This document shows, one piece after another, positions 9,308 through 17,946 of a stretch of DNA of 64,000 nt. Both the position numbers and the translations under genes were made by a program. The DNA is from Bradyrhizobium sp. Tv2a-2. GTDB lineage: Bacteria; Pseudomonadota; Alphaproteobacteria; Rhizobiales; Xanthobacteraceae. Under the pieces are notes generated by a model. That model was not told where the DNA came from and made no database searches. It saw only the letters and a program-made list of their open reading frames with translations. Location of the stretch: the NCBI RefSeq assembly GCF_000472425.1, contig NZ_AXAI01000005.1:248001-312000 (forward strand). Reading direction: 5' to 3'. Positions within the stretch are counted from its first letter, which is position 1; every line of letters begins with the position of its first letter.

Positions 9308-10528
9308 TCACTCTGTTACGGGCCTGTCCGAGATATCCCAGTCCTTGCCGTTGAAGATCGAGATGTAGAGCGTCTTCATCGGGGTGTAGTCGTCGGGTGT
9401 GTAGTTGTACACCACGCCATCGAGGAAGAACGGAGAGTGGAAGCCGTTCAGATTCGCCGCCTGCCGCAGCACGCTCTCGCGGGTCAGCTCGTTGCCGCAG
9501 CGACGCAGAATTTCGCCCATGGTCACGGCCTGGCCGTAGCCGGCATAGGCGATGGTGTTGTCAGGGTCGACGCTCGGCAAATATTTTTGCCGCAGCTCCT
9601 CGAAGCCCATCACTTCGGGATCCTTCTCCCAGCGCGGAACGCCGGCATCCTTGGCATAACGGATGGCGACGATGCCGGCGGCATTCTCGAAGCCGGCCGC
9701 GGACAAAATCGAACGGCCGGTCGAGCCCGCCGACAACAGCTGCAGCGGCTTCCAGCCGAGCTCGGCGACCTTGCGGATCGATTGCGACGCCGCCTTGCCG
9801 GTCGTGATGTTGTAGAACACATCCGCGCCCGACTTCGACAGATTGATCAGCTGCGAATCCACGGTCGGATCGGAGAGATCATAGGTCTGCTCCATGATCA
9901 CCTTGGCGGTGCCGCCCGCATCCTCCAGCGACTTCTTGAAGGGGCCGAGGAAGTCGCGGCCGAAATCGTCGTTCTGGTAGAGGATGCCGACCTTGGCATT
10001 CGGCTTCACCGCGATCACGTGCTTGGCCAAGATGCGTGCCTCGGTCGGATAGAGCGGCAAGCCCGCCATGGTCCATTTGTAGTTCTTCGGATCGTTCCAC
10101 TTGGATGCGCCGGTGTTGAGCAGGAGCTGCGGCACGCCCTTGGAATTGAGATATTTGTGCACGGCAGTCTGCGGCGCGGTGCCGAGCGAGCCATAGAGCG
10201 CGAGCACCTCATCCTGCTCGACCAGGCGCCGCGTCGCCTCGACGCATTTCGGCGCGCTATAGGCGTCGTCCATGGTGAGGAAAGTGACCTTGCGCCCGTT
10301 GATGCCACCCTTGTCATTGAGCATCTGGAAATAGGCCTCACCGATGCGCCCCAGCACGCCATAGAGCGAACCCGGGCCGCTGTGCGGCACGGTCTGTCCG
10401 ATCTTGATCTCGGTATCGCTGGCTCCGAAGTCGTATTTCTTCTCGGCGGCGAACGCGGTGGTTGAGGACGCAAAAATGGTCGCGGCGGCGCCGACGCAGA
10501 ACTCGCGCCTCGTTTGACGGATTTTCAT
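9308..10528 (-). CDS. ABC transporter substrate-binding protein, branched-chain amino acid (LivK) type, Tat-exported
   Basis: 406 residues from ATG 10528, which has a clear GGGAGAG Shine-Dalgarno; the longer frame to 10564 lacks one. The N-terminus has a twin-arginine motif (TRREFCVGAAATIF) and an AFA-A-like cleavage site, followed by a type I periplasmic binding fold (Peripla_BP_6) with the segment IKIGQTVPHSGPGSLYG. The family binds amino acids, amides, urea or aromatic compounds. No permease or ATPase genes lie next to it, so it is an orphan binding protein; ligand unknown. Confidence 0.85.
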   Translation of the reverse strand: MKIRQTRREFCVGAAATIFASSTTAFAAEKKYDFGASDTEIKIGQTVPHSGPGSLYGVLGRIGEAYFQMLNDKGGINGRKVTFLTMDDAYSAPKCVEATRRLVEQDEVLALYGSLGTAPQTAVHKYLNSKGVPQLLLNTGASKWNDPKNYKWTMAGLPLYPTEARILAKHVIAVKPNAKVGILYQNDDFGRDFLGPFKKSLEDAGGTAKVIMEQTYDLSDPTVDSQLINLSKSGADVFYNITTGKAASQSIRKVAELGWKPLQLLSAGSTGRSILSAAGFENAAGIVAIRYAKDAGVPRWEKDPEVMGFEELRQKYLPSVDPDNTIAYAGYGQAVTMGEILRRCGNELTRESVLRQAANLNGFHSPFFLDGVVYNYTPDDYTPMKTLYISIFNGKDWDISDRPVTE

Positions 10529-10642
10529 TTTTTCTCTCCCTAGATGCCCGCATTGTGCTGGCATCGCGGGAGCATGGGCAAGAGCGAAATGGGCGACGCG
10601 CTGAGAAGACGCAGCAATTCGCTGGCTGCGTAGCGCCTAGAC

Positions 10643-11569
10643 TCAAGTTTTCGTCGCAACAACCGCGAGCCCGCGCACCGGCTCATTGTCTTCCATGCGC
10701 GGGCTCGCCTGCTCGAGCTGCGCAAGCTTGAGGCCTGCGGCCGCAATCGTCTTGCGCAGATATTCCGCGGCGTGGGCATAACGCAGGCCCTCGCCGATCA
10801 CGACGCCCTCGCCGTCATGAGTTTCGACAGTGAAAGCGACGAGCCCGCCAGGTGCGAGTACGCGCTTGATTTCGGAGACTACCGGGAGAAGCTCCGGCAC
10901 ATAGCAGAACGCATCCGCCGCCAGCACGAGATCAGCGCTTGCATCGGCTTTGCTGTTGAGGCCTGCGACCATGTCCTCGACCTCCAGCTGTTCATAAAGC
11001 CCGGTCGCACGCGCCTCCTCGATCATGCCAGACGAGAGATCGATGCCGGTGAAATGGTCCACCTGCCTGGCGAACTCGGCAGCGCAAAGTCCGGTGCCGC
11101 ACCCGAGATCAATCGCGCGTTTGAAGAAGGCAGGCTTGCGTGCCGCGACGCGCACCGCGACCACGGCCTTGAACAGGAGCTGCGGGGCCCGATAATTGAG
11201 ATCGCCGAGCAGCGCATCCTCGAAGCGAGGCGCATATTGGTCGAACAGTGCCTGCACATAGCCGCGCGGCATCGATGACAATTCCTCCGCCCCCAGCCGC
11301 ATCAGCCGCACCGCCGCACCATGCCGGTCCTGCGGATCGGCCTCGCGCGCCTTGCGAAAGGCTGCGATCGCCTTCGCGGTCTCCCCGAGTTCCTGGCGGA
11401 TTTCGCCGAGCGTGAACCAGGCGGTCGGAAAATTCGGTGCCAGCTCGATCGCCTGCTCCAGGAGGTCGGCGGCTGCCGGCAGATCGCCGCCTAATTGCAG
11501 GTCGCGCGCAAACTCAAAGCGGCGGTCGGCAAGCAGATCGCCGGAGGACAGGAAAAGACGTGCAGGCAT
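10643..11569 (-). CDS. TPR-containing class I SAM-dependent methyltransferase (COG4976-like)
   Basis: 308 residues from ATG 11569. Two TPR units occupy about residues 20-95 (DLLEQAIELAPNFPTAWFTL, then AIAAFRKAREADP). A Rossmann methyltransferase domain follows, with motif I AIDLGCGTGLCA, motif II-like FTGIDLSSGMIEEAR and a post-I LVLAADAFCYVPEL. The same frame stays open upstream to 12721, antisense to the exonuclease, but those residues are a shadow. It is divergent from the exonuclease, with starts 42 bp apart. Methyl acceptor unknown. Confidence 0.8.
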   Translation of the reverse strand: MPARLFLSSGDLLADRRFEFARDLQLGGDLPAAADLLEQAIELAPNFPTAWFTLGEIRQELGETAKAIAAFRKAREADPQDRHGAAVRLMRLGAEELSSMPRGYVQALFDQYAPRFEDALLGDLNYRAPQLLFKAVVAVRVAARKPAFFKRAIDLGCGTGLCAAEFARQVDHFTGIDLSSGMIEEARATGLYEQLEVEDMVAGLNSKADASADLVLAADAFCYVPELLPVVSEIKRVLAPGGLVAFTVETHDGEGVVIGEGLRYAHAAEYLRKTIAAAGLKLAQLEQASPRMEDNEPVRGLAVVATKT

Positions 11570-11611
11570 AGGAACCGATTGGAGACTCGTGAAATCTTCG
11601 GTGCAACCTAT

Positions 11612-12706
11612 ATGACAAAAATGCGTCCGCAAGACCTCCTGCTGCCAACTCCCGCCGGTCTCTGCTGCAAGCTGGGCGGCTTTCATATCGATCCGGTCCG
11701 CTCCGTCGAGCGGGCCCTGATTACCCATGGCCATTCCGACCATGCCCGCGCCGGCCATGGCGCGGTGCTGGCGACGCAGGAAACGCTGGACATGATGCGG
11801 CTGCGCTATGGCGAGAATTTCGCGGGGAGCACGCAGGCGGTCGCCTATGGCGAGGACATCCGGCTCGGCGGGGTCAACGTCAAGTTTCATCCCGCCGGCC
11901 ATGTGCTGGGCTCGGCGCAGATCGCGGTGTCCTGCAACGGGATGCGCATCGTCGCGTCCGGCGACTACAAGGACGCGCCCGATCCGACCTGCGCGCCGTT
12001 CGAGCTCGTGCCCTGTGACGTCTTCATCACCGAGGCGACGTTCGGCCTGCCGGTATTCCGTCACGGCAATGCGGCGGATGAGGTGAAGAAGCTGCTCGCC
12101 TCCGTCGCGCTGTTCCCGGAGCGCGCGCATCTGGTCGGCGCCTATTCGCTCGGCAAGGCGCAGCGCGTGATCGCGCTGCTGCGCGAGGCCGGCCATGACG
12201 CGCCGATTTATCTGCATGGCGCCATGGAGGCGATCACCTATTACTATCGAAGCCGCGGCATTCCGCTCGGCGAGCTGCGCCCGGCGCGCGGCGTGAAGAA
12301 AGCGGAGCTTGCCGGCACCATCACGCTCGCGCCGCCAAGCGCGACCTCCGATATCTGGACGCGTCGCTTTCCCGATCCGGTCACCGCCTTTGCGTCGGGC
12401 TGGATGCGGGTGCGCGCACGCGCCCGCCAGGGCGGCATCGAGCTGCCGCTCGTGATTTCCGATCACGCCGATTGGGATGGGCTCACCACGACCATTGCGG
12501 CAACCGGCGCCGGCGAGATCTGGGTCACTCACGGTCAGGAGGACGCGCTGGTGCATTGGTGCAGGTCCAAAGGCCTTGCCGCGCGGCCGCTCGACCTCGT
12601 GGGCTATGGCGATGAGGACGAGGGTGAGGGTGAGGGTGAGACTCAGCCAGGGTCCCAGGCCCAGCCCAAGCCCGAGGGAAGCCAGGATGCGGGAAGCGAA
12701 GCATGA
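11612..12706 (+). CDS. Ligase-associated DNA exonuclease (MBL fold, SNM1/Artemis-like)
   Basis: 364 residues from ATG 11612 (ATG 11621 is an alternative). It has the metallo-beta-lactamase signature THGHSDHARAGH and a later HPAGHVLGSAQ, followed by a beta-CASP-like region. This family is the exonuclease partner of ATP-dependent ligases in bacteria. The C-terminus is a low-complexity acidic tail made of GE repeats (a GAGGGT hexamer repeated three times near 12630) plus a Gln/Pro/Lys-rich end, likely disordered. Its stop overlaps the ligase start (ATGA at 12703), so the two are coupled. Confidence 0.85.
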   Translation: MTKMRPQDLLLPTPAGLCCKLGGFHIDPVRSVERALITHGHSDHARAGHGAVLATQETLDMMRLRYGENFAGSTQAVAYGEDIRLGGVNVKFHPAGHVLGSAQIAVSCNGMRIVASGDYKDAPDPTCAPFELVPCDVFITEATFGLPVFRHGNAADEVKKLLASVALFPERAHLVGAYSLGKAQRVIALLREAGHDAPIYLHGAMEAITYYYRSRGIPLGELRPARGVKKAELAGTITLAPPSATSDIWTRRFPDPVTAFASGWMRVRARARQGGIELPLVISDHADWDGLTTTIAATGAGEIWVTHGQEDALVHWCRSKGLAARPLDLVGYGDEDEGEGEGETQPGSQAQPKPEGSQDAGSEA

Positions 12707-14394
12707 ACCGCTTCGCAGCACTGCTCGACCGCCTCGCCTATGAGCCCGGCCGCAACAACAAGCTGCGGCTGCTCGCCGCCTATTTCCGCGAGGTCGGCGA
12801 TCCCGACCGCGGCTTTGCGCTTGCTGCGCTCACCGGCGCGCTATCGTTCAAGCACGCCAAGCCCGGCCTGATCCGCGACCTGATCGCGGCGCGCACCGAT
12901 CCCGTGCTGTTCGGCCTGTCCTATGACTATGTCGGCGACCTCTCCGAGACGGTCGCGCTGATGTGGCCGAAATCACCGCCCTCCTCCGACAACACCGGCC
13001 ATAACAAGCCGCCGCCCCCGACGCTCACCGAAGTCGTCACCACCTTGCGCACGCTTGGCAAGACCGAGCTGCCCGCGCAACTCTCGCGCTGGCTCGACGA
13101 GCTGGACGAGACCGGCCGCTGGGCGCTGCTAAAGCTCGTCACTGGCGCGATGCGCATCGGCATCTCCGCACGCCTTGCCAAGACGGCCGCCGCCGCGCTC
13201 GGCGACAAGGATCCCCACGAGATTGAGCTACTGTGGCCGGGGCTCGTCCCACCCTATCTCGACCTGTTCGCCTGGCTGGAGGGACGGGCCGAGAAGCCCG
13301 TCAACCGCGATCCCGCGCCGTTCCGGCCGGTGATGCTGGCACATGCTCTCGAGAACGAGGACCTCACCGGCATGTCGCCGGCCGACTACATCGCGGAGTG
13401 GAAATGGGACGGCATCCGCGTGCAGGCGATCGCCGGGCGCGACAGCCGCGGTCATTTGGCGACGCGGCTCTATTCTCGCACCGGCGAGGACATCACCACC
13501 AGCTTTCCCGACCTTGTGCCGGCGCTGCATCTGCCGGGCGCGATCGACGGCGAGCTGCTGGTGATGCGCGAAGGCCGGGTGCAGAGTTTCAATGTGCTGC
13601 AGCAGCGGCTCAATCGCAAAGTCGTCTCGCCAAAACTCACGAAGGATTTTCCGATCCATCTGCGCGCCTATGATCTGCTCGGCGACGACGCGAACGACTT
13701 GCGCGAATTGCCGTTCACCGAACGCCGCGCGCATCTCGAGACCTTTATCAAGCGGCTCGACGATCCCCGCATCGACCTGTCGCCGACGATAGCCTTCGAC
13801 AGTTGGGTGCGCCTGCGCGCCGCGCGGGCCGATCCCGCGTCTGCCGGCGCGGGCGAGGATGCCGATGCCGTCGAAGGCGTCATGCTCAAGCGGCGCGATG
13901 CGCCCTATCTGCCGGGCCGGCCCAAGGGGCAGTGGTGGAAATGGAAGCGCGATCCGCACATCATCGATGCCGTCCTGATGTATGCCCAGCGCGGCCACGG
14001 CAAACGCTCATCGTTTTATTCGGACTACACCTTCGGCGTTTGGACCGCCGGCGAGGCCGGCGAGGAGCTGGTGCCGGTCGGCAAGGCCTATTTCGGTTTC
14101 ACCGACGAGGAGCTGTTGCAGATCGACCGCTTTGTCAGGCGCAACACGACCGAGAAATTCGGCCCCGTGCGTCATGTCGTTCATGAAGCCGACAAGGGCC
14201 TGGTGCTGGAAGTCGCCTTCGAAGGCCTGCAGCGCTCGACGCGACACAAATCCGGCGTCGCAATGCGCTTTCCCCGCATCAGCCGGCTACGCTGGGACAA
14301 GCCGCCGCGCGAAGCCGACCGGCTGGAAACGCTGGAGAGAATGCTGAAGGCCGACGCCGCAAATAAAGATTTGGTAACGCCGGAATCCGGTTGA
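12703..14394 (+). CDS. ATP-dependent DNA ligase (ligase/exonuclease/helicase cluster type)
   Basis: 563 residues. An N-terminal DNA-binding domain (about 1-200) precedes the adenylation domain with motif I EWKWDGIRVQ, where Lys234 is the expected adenylated lysine. Motif IV-like EGVMLKR and motif V-like GQWWKWKRDP follow, then the OB-fold. Other domains of LigD (polymerase, 3'-phosphoesterase) are absent, fitting the stand-alone ligase that partners Lhr, exonuclease and PdeM. Predicted to seal nicks during a damage-repair pathway. Confidence 0.9.
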   Translation: MNRFAALLDRLAYEPGRNNKLRLLAAYFREVGDPDRGFALAALTGALSFKHAKPGLIRDLIAARTDPVLFGLSYDYVGDLSETVALMWPKSPPSSDNTGHNKPPPPTLTEVVTTLRTLGKTELPAQLSRWLDELDETGRWALLKLVTGAMRIGISARLAKTAAAALGDKDPHEIELLWPGLVPPYLDLFAWLEGRAEKPVNRDPAPFRPVMLAHALENEDLTGMSPADYIAEWKWDGIRVQAIAGRDSRGHLATRLYSRTGEDITTSFPDLVPALHLPGAIDGELLVMREGRVQSFNVLQQRLNRKVVSPKLTKDFPIHLRAYDLLGDDANDLRELPFTERRAHLETFIKRLDDPRIDLSPTIAFDSWVRLRAARADPASAGAGEDADAVEGVMLKRRDAPYLPGRPKGQWWKWKRDPHIIDAVLMYAQRGHGKRSSFYSDYTFGVWTAGEAGEELVPVGKAYFGFTDEELLQIDRFVRRNTTEKFGPVRHVVHEADKGLVLEVAFEGLQRSTRHKSGVAMRFPRISRLRWDKPPREADRLETLERMLKADAANKDLVTPESG

Positions 14395-14467
14395 CGAGAG
14401 ATTTCCGGTTCCCCATTTGCGTCTCGCTATTGTAAAATGGGGACCGCGAATCCGCGGGAGAACGACG

Positions 14468-14773
14468 ATGTCACACGACAGCAGGGAATTGCCGGCAGGT
14501 CCTGGCGGCCTCACCCGCTTTCTCGGCGGCTCGCCGCTGTCGGTCGCATTTCGGCTGATCCTGCTGTCCATCCTGGTCGGCGTAGTGCTGGCCGCGATCG
14601 GCTTCGATCCCTGGAACATCATCCTGAGCATTCGCCTGCTGTTCCGGCGGCTCTGGGACCTCGGCTTCGACGCTGTCAACTGGCTGTGGCGCTACTTCCT
14701 GCTCGGCGCAGTCATCGTGGTCCCGATCTGGCTGTTGTCGCGAATCTTCGGCGGCGCGCAGCGCCGCTACTAA
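14468..14773 (+). CDS. Small membrane protein, DUF6460-like
   Basis: 101 residues from ATG 14468, with a GGGAG Shine-Dalgarno just upstream (14456-14460). Two hydrophobic segments are visible: FRLILLSILVGVVLAAIGF and YFLLGAVIVVPIWLLSRIF. The WNIILSIRLLFRRLWDLGFD stretch between them looks amphipathic. Such proteins are widespread in Rhizobiales and have no known function. It lies between the ligase and a MATE exporter. Confidence 0.65.
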   Translation: MSHDSRELPAGPGGLTRFLGGSPLSVAFRLILLSILVGVVLAAIGFDPWNIILSIRLLFRRLWDLGFDAVNWLWRYFLLGAVIVVPIWLLSRIFGGAQRRY

Positions 14774-14791
14774 TCATCGCGACCAACGACA

Positions 14792-16117
14792 TTGCTCGCT
14801 CCTCCCACCAGGGTCACGACCGCGCGGGTCTTTGCCATCGCGGGACCGGCGATGCTCGCCAATTTGACGACGCCCTTGATCGGCATCGTCTCGACCACGG
14901 CGATCGGCCGGCTTGGCGTTCCCGCGCTGCTCGGCGGAGTGGCAATGGCGTCCGTCATCTTCGACTGCCTGTTCTGGCTGTTCGGCTTCCTCCGCTTCTC
15001 CACCGTCGCCTTCACTGCGCAATCGCTGGGCGCGGGCGAGGTCGAGGAATTGCCGGCGCATTTTGCCCGCGGCCTCATTCTGGCTGCAGTAACCGGTGCA
15101 GCGCTGATCCTGCTGCAGGTGCCCCTGGGCGCGCTGCTGCTCGAGGCCATGGGCGGCAGCCGCGATGTGACTGCGGCGGCGCGCACCTATTTCGCCATCC
15201 GCATCTGGTCCGCGCCGCTGGCGCTCGGCAATTATGTCGTGCTGGGCTGGCTGGTCGGGCTGGCGCGCGCCAGGCTGGCGCTGCTGGTGCAGATCGCGAT
15301 CAATCTCGTCAGCACGGCGGCAACGGCATTATTTGTGCTCGCGCTCGATTTTGGCATTGCGGGCGCCGCACTGGCCGCGGTGATCGCGGAGGCCTGCGGC
15401 CTTCTGCTCGGAATCTTGATCGCACAGCGGCTGCTGCAGGGACGGTTTTTCGTGCCGGCCAAGAGGCTGTTCGACCGCGAAAAGCTCGTGCGCATGCTCG
15501 GCGTCAACCGCGACATCATGATCCGCACGGCGGCGCTGATCGGCGCGCTGCTGTTTTTTACGGCCCAGGGCGCACGCGCGGGCGACGTCACGCTTGCCGC
15601 CAACTCGGTGTTGAACAATTTCCTCCTGATCAGCGCCTTCTTCCTCGACGGACTTGCCAACGCCGCCCAGCAGCTTTGCGGCCAGGCATTTGGCGCGCGC
15701 GACAGGAACGGGTTTGCCACCGCCACGCGACTGGTGGTGCTCTGGGGCTTTGTCTTCGCGGTCGCCGTGATGGTGGTGGTCGCACTGTGCGGGCCTGTCA
15801 TGATCGACATGATGAGCGCGAGCCCGGAAGTGCGCCAGACCGCGCGCGATTTCCTCATCTTCGTGATTGCCTCGCCTGTGCTTGCGGTGCTCGCCTTCGC
15901 GTTCGACGGCGTCTATATCGGCGCCACCTGGGCGCGCGATATGCGCAACCTGATGCTGGTCTCGCTTGCGATCTTCCTCGCCGCCTGGCTCGCGCTGCGC
16001 GGCTTCGGCAATGCCGGCCTGTGGGGCGCGCTGCTCGCCTTCTATGCCGCCCGCGGCGGACTGGAGGCCGCGCGCTATCCGGCGCTGCTCAAGGCTTCGT
16101 TCGTCCCGAATTCGTAG
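14792..16117 (+). CDS. MATE-family efflux transporter (DinF-like)
   Basis: 441 residues from a TTG at 14792; no ATG lies close by. It shows two MatE halves with about twelve membrane helices, ending in ARGGLEAARYPALL. The DinF-like branch exports organic cations, oxidised compounds or peptides coupled to H+ or Na+. Substrate unknown. A second MATE gene of a different branch is at 36853-38295. The 18-bp gap to the upstream small membrane gene suggests cotranscription. Confidence 0.85.
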   Translation: MLAPPTRVTTARVFAIAGPAMLANLTTPLIGIVSTTAIGRLGVPALLGGVAMASVIFDCLFWLFGFLRFSTVAFTAQSLGAGEVEELPAHFARGLILAAVTGAALILLQVPLGALLLEAMGGSRDVTAAARTYFAIRIWSAPLALGNYVVLGWLVGLARARLALLVQIAINLVSTAATALFVLALDFGIAGAALAAVIAEACGLLLGILIAQRLLQGRFFVPAKRLFDREKLVRMLGVNRDIMIRTAALIGALLFFTAQGARAGDVTLAANSVLNNFLLISAFFLDGLANAAQQLCGQAFGARDRNGFATATRLVVLWGFVFAVAVMVVVALCGPVMIDMMSASPEVRQTARDFLIFVIASPVLAVLAFAFDGVYIGATWARDMRNLMLVSLAIFLAAWLALRGFGNAGLWGALLAFYAARGGLEAARYPALLKASFVPNS

Positions 16118-16152
16118 GGTTGGTAGAGCGAAGCAAAACCCATCCCACGGGC
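16112..16152. repeat. Dispersed repeat family D (GGGTTTxxxTxxxxCxAAACCC type)
   Basis: The sequence from tagggttggtagagcgaagc to aacccatcccacggg forms a short stem between GGGTT and AACCC. A related element lies at 33968-34005. It overlaps the last codons of the MATE gene and precedes the convergent pyrD stop, so it may act as a bidirectional structure. Confidence 0.45.
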
Positions 16153-16159
16153 TGCGACC

Positions 16160-17254
16160 CTATGCCGGCCAATCCTCAGCCGTGATTGTCGCCGCATCCG
16201 CGCCGACGATCTCGGCGAGCGAATCGCGCCCGGTGCGCAGCAGCGTCGAAGCGAGATCGGCCTTGATCTCCTCGACAAGGCCAAGACCCCTGTAGACCAG
16301 CGAGGAATAGAGCTGCACCAGGCTGGCGCCGGCGCGAATCTTCGTCAGCGCAGCGCCACCGGAATCGATGCCGCCGACGCCGATCAGGGGAAACGCGCCC
16401 TCGGCGCGCACATAGGTCTCCGCCACCATCCGCGTCGACAGGCGGAACAGCGGCCGGCCCGACAGTCCGCCGGTCTCTTCGGCCCTGGCCTTGTCACGCA
16501 GGCTCTTGGGCCGCGCCACCGTGGTGTTGGCGACGATCATTCCGTCGACCCGGCGCGAGCGCGCGACCTGCACGACCTCGTCGAGCTGGGCAAGGCTCAG
16601 ATCCGGCGCAATCTTCAAGAGCACCGGCGTGTCGCCGGCCTTTTCGCGCACCCGCTCCCGCGCATCGATCACCCGCGCCAAGAGATCGTCGAGGATCGCG
16701 GCCTGCTGCATATTGCGCAGGCCGGGGGTATTGGGCGAGGAGACGTTGACGGTGAAATAGCTCGCCACCGGCGCAAAGGTCTCGATCAGCTGGACGTAGT
16801 CGGCGACGCGGTCCGGCGAATCCTTGTTGGCCCCGACATTGACCCCGACGATGCCGCCGTGATTGGCGCGCGCGGCAAGCCGCCGCAGCACCAGCTCGGC
16901 GCCGTCATTGTTGAAGCCCATGCGGTTGATCACGGCCTGGTCCCGCTCCAGCCGCAACAGCCGCGGCCGCGGATTGCCGATCTGGGGCTTCGGCGTCACC
17001 GTGCCGATCTCGGCAAAGCCGAAGCCGAGCCGGAGCAACGCATCCGGCACTTCCGCGTTCTTGTCGAAGCCCGCGGCCATGCCGATCGGATTAGGGAAAT
17101 TGAGGCCGAAGGCGCGCACGGCAAGCTTGGGATCGTCCGGGCGCGGCTTGATCGGCGGCAACAGCTTGAGGCCGCCAATCGCCAGGCGATGCGCGTCCTC
17201 AGGGTCGAGCCAGCGTAGCAACGGCAGCGACAGGGCGTCGAAGGCGCGGATCAC
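16160..17254 (-). CDS. pyrD: Dihydroorotate dehydrogenase (quinone), class 2
   Basis: 364 residues from GTG 17254. It catalyses dihydroorotate oxidation to orotate with quinone as acceptor in pyrimidine biosynthesis, bound to the inner membrane. Visible are the FMN/orotate motif AAGFDKNAEVPDALLRLGF, INRMGFNNDG, the class 2 catalytic Ser in VNVSSPNTPGLR, and GVGGIDSGG near the end. Its start overlaps the stop of the upstream DUF952 gene (GTGA), indicating coupling. Confidence 0.95.
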   Translation of the reverse strand: MIRAFDALSLPLLRWLDPEDAHRLAIGGLKLLPPIKPRPDDPKLAVRAFGLNFPNPIGMAAGFDKNAEVPDALLRLGFGFAEIGTVTPKPQIGNPRPRLLRLERDQAVINRMGFNNDGAELVLRRLAARANHGGIVGVNVGANKDSPDRVADYVQLIETFAPVASYFTVNVSSPNTPGLRNMQQAAILDDLLARVIDARERVREKAGDTPVLLKIAPDLSLAQLDEVVQVARSRRVDGMIVANTTVARPKSLRDKARAEETGGLSGRPLFRLSTRMVAETYVRAEGAFPLIGVGGIDSGGAALTKIRAGASLVQLYSSLVYRGLGLVEEIKADLASTLLRTGRDSLAEIVGADAATITAEDWPA

Positions 17255-17595
17255 GGCTTCAACTCCGGAATCTCATGATAGCCGTCGGAGCGGACCGGCA
17301 GGTCATAGACGCCGCGCACGGCGCCAAGATCGAGTTCGCCATAGAGATGTGGAAACCTCTCGTCATCGCGCGAGGGCTCCCAGCGCAGCGCGTCTCCCAG
17401 CGCATCCGCATCGACCTCGACCAGGAACAGCGCGCGCTGGCCGAAAAAATGCTTTCGCGCCGTCCCCTCCAGCTGGGAAGCGGTCGAGAAATGGATGAAA
17501 CCGTCGCGCGCATCATCCGCACTGCCCCGGTAGACACCACTCCTTTCGGCCTCGCGCCAGGCGGAGGCGGAACAAATCTTGTAAATCTTGACCAC
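17251..17595 (-). CDS. DUF952-family protein
   Basis: 114 residues from GTG 17595, just before the conserved KIYKICSASAWREAE; the longer frame to 17706 adds a non-conserved N-terminus. DUF952 members are about 110 residues and show DGFIHFSTASQLEGTA and FPHLYGELDL, both present. The fold resembles ADP-ribosyl/RNA 2'-phosphotransferase-like proteins, but function is unknown. It sits upstream of and overlaps pyrD, an arrangement common in Bradyrhizobium relatives. Confidence 0.75.
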   Translation of the reverse strand: MVKIYKICSASAWREAERSGVYRGSADDARDGFIHFSTASQLEGTARKHFFGQRALFLVEVDADALGDALRWEPSRDDERFPHLYGELDLGAVRGVYDLPVRSDGYHEIPELKP

Positions 17596-17847
17596 GAGCT
17601 CTGCCGGAGCCTCTTGTTTGAATCTGCTCGGGATTTTCTGCCAGGGGCGGACCGTATCGGCCAGCCCGGCACAACTCAAGGGGCGGTTGTGGAGAGCTTG
17701 GGCCATCAGGCAAGAGGCTGATTCTGCGAGGGATTATTGCCTCAGGCATGAATCAAGCCGCCCTCGCGAAAACGCGAGGAGCGGCCGACGCCGTTTCGTG
17801 AAGCGAGAACGGAAGTACTGGCCTGCTAGGCAGCCTGCCCGCCTGAA

Positions 17848-17946
17848 GCATGATCCGGAGAAGTGTGTAGCGGTTCTCCGAAAAGATCATGCTCAATCAA
17901 AGACCTAAAGCGCGATGACGATTCAACCAAATCTCATCGCGATTTA
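17848..17946 (+). repeat. Dispersed repeat family A, full-length copy
   Basis: This near-identical inverted copy of 5694-5790 starts GCATGATCCGGAGAAG and ends in the TCATCGCGATTTA hairpin arm. Its final three bases form the stop codon of the class II aldolase gene on the minus strand, so it inserted at, or replaced, that gene's 3' end. The remaining part of the 17596-17943 gap shows no further gene or signal. Confidence 0.85.

Noticed and set aside
11570..12721. N-terminal extension of the TPR methyltransferase frame
   Set aside because: Antisense to the exonuclease and beginning with a repeated Leu/Thr/Gly stretch mirrored from its acidic tail.
14437..16185. 582-codon plus-strand frame over the MATE gene
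   Set aside because: Arg/Ala/Gly-rich shadow in another frame; no domain.
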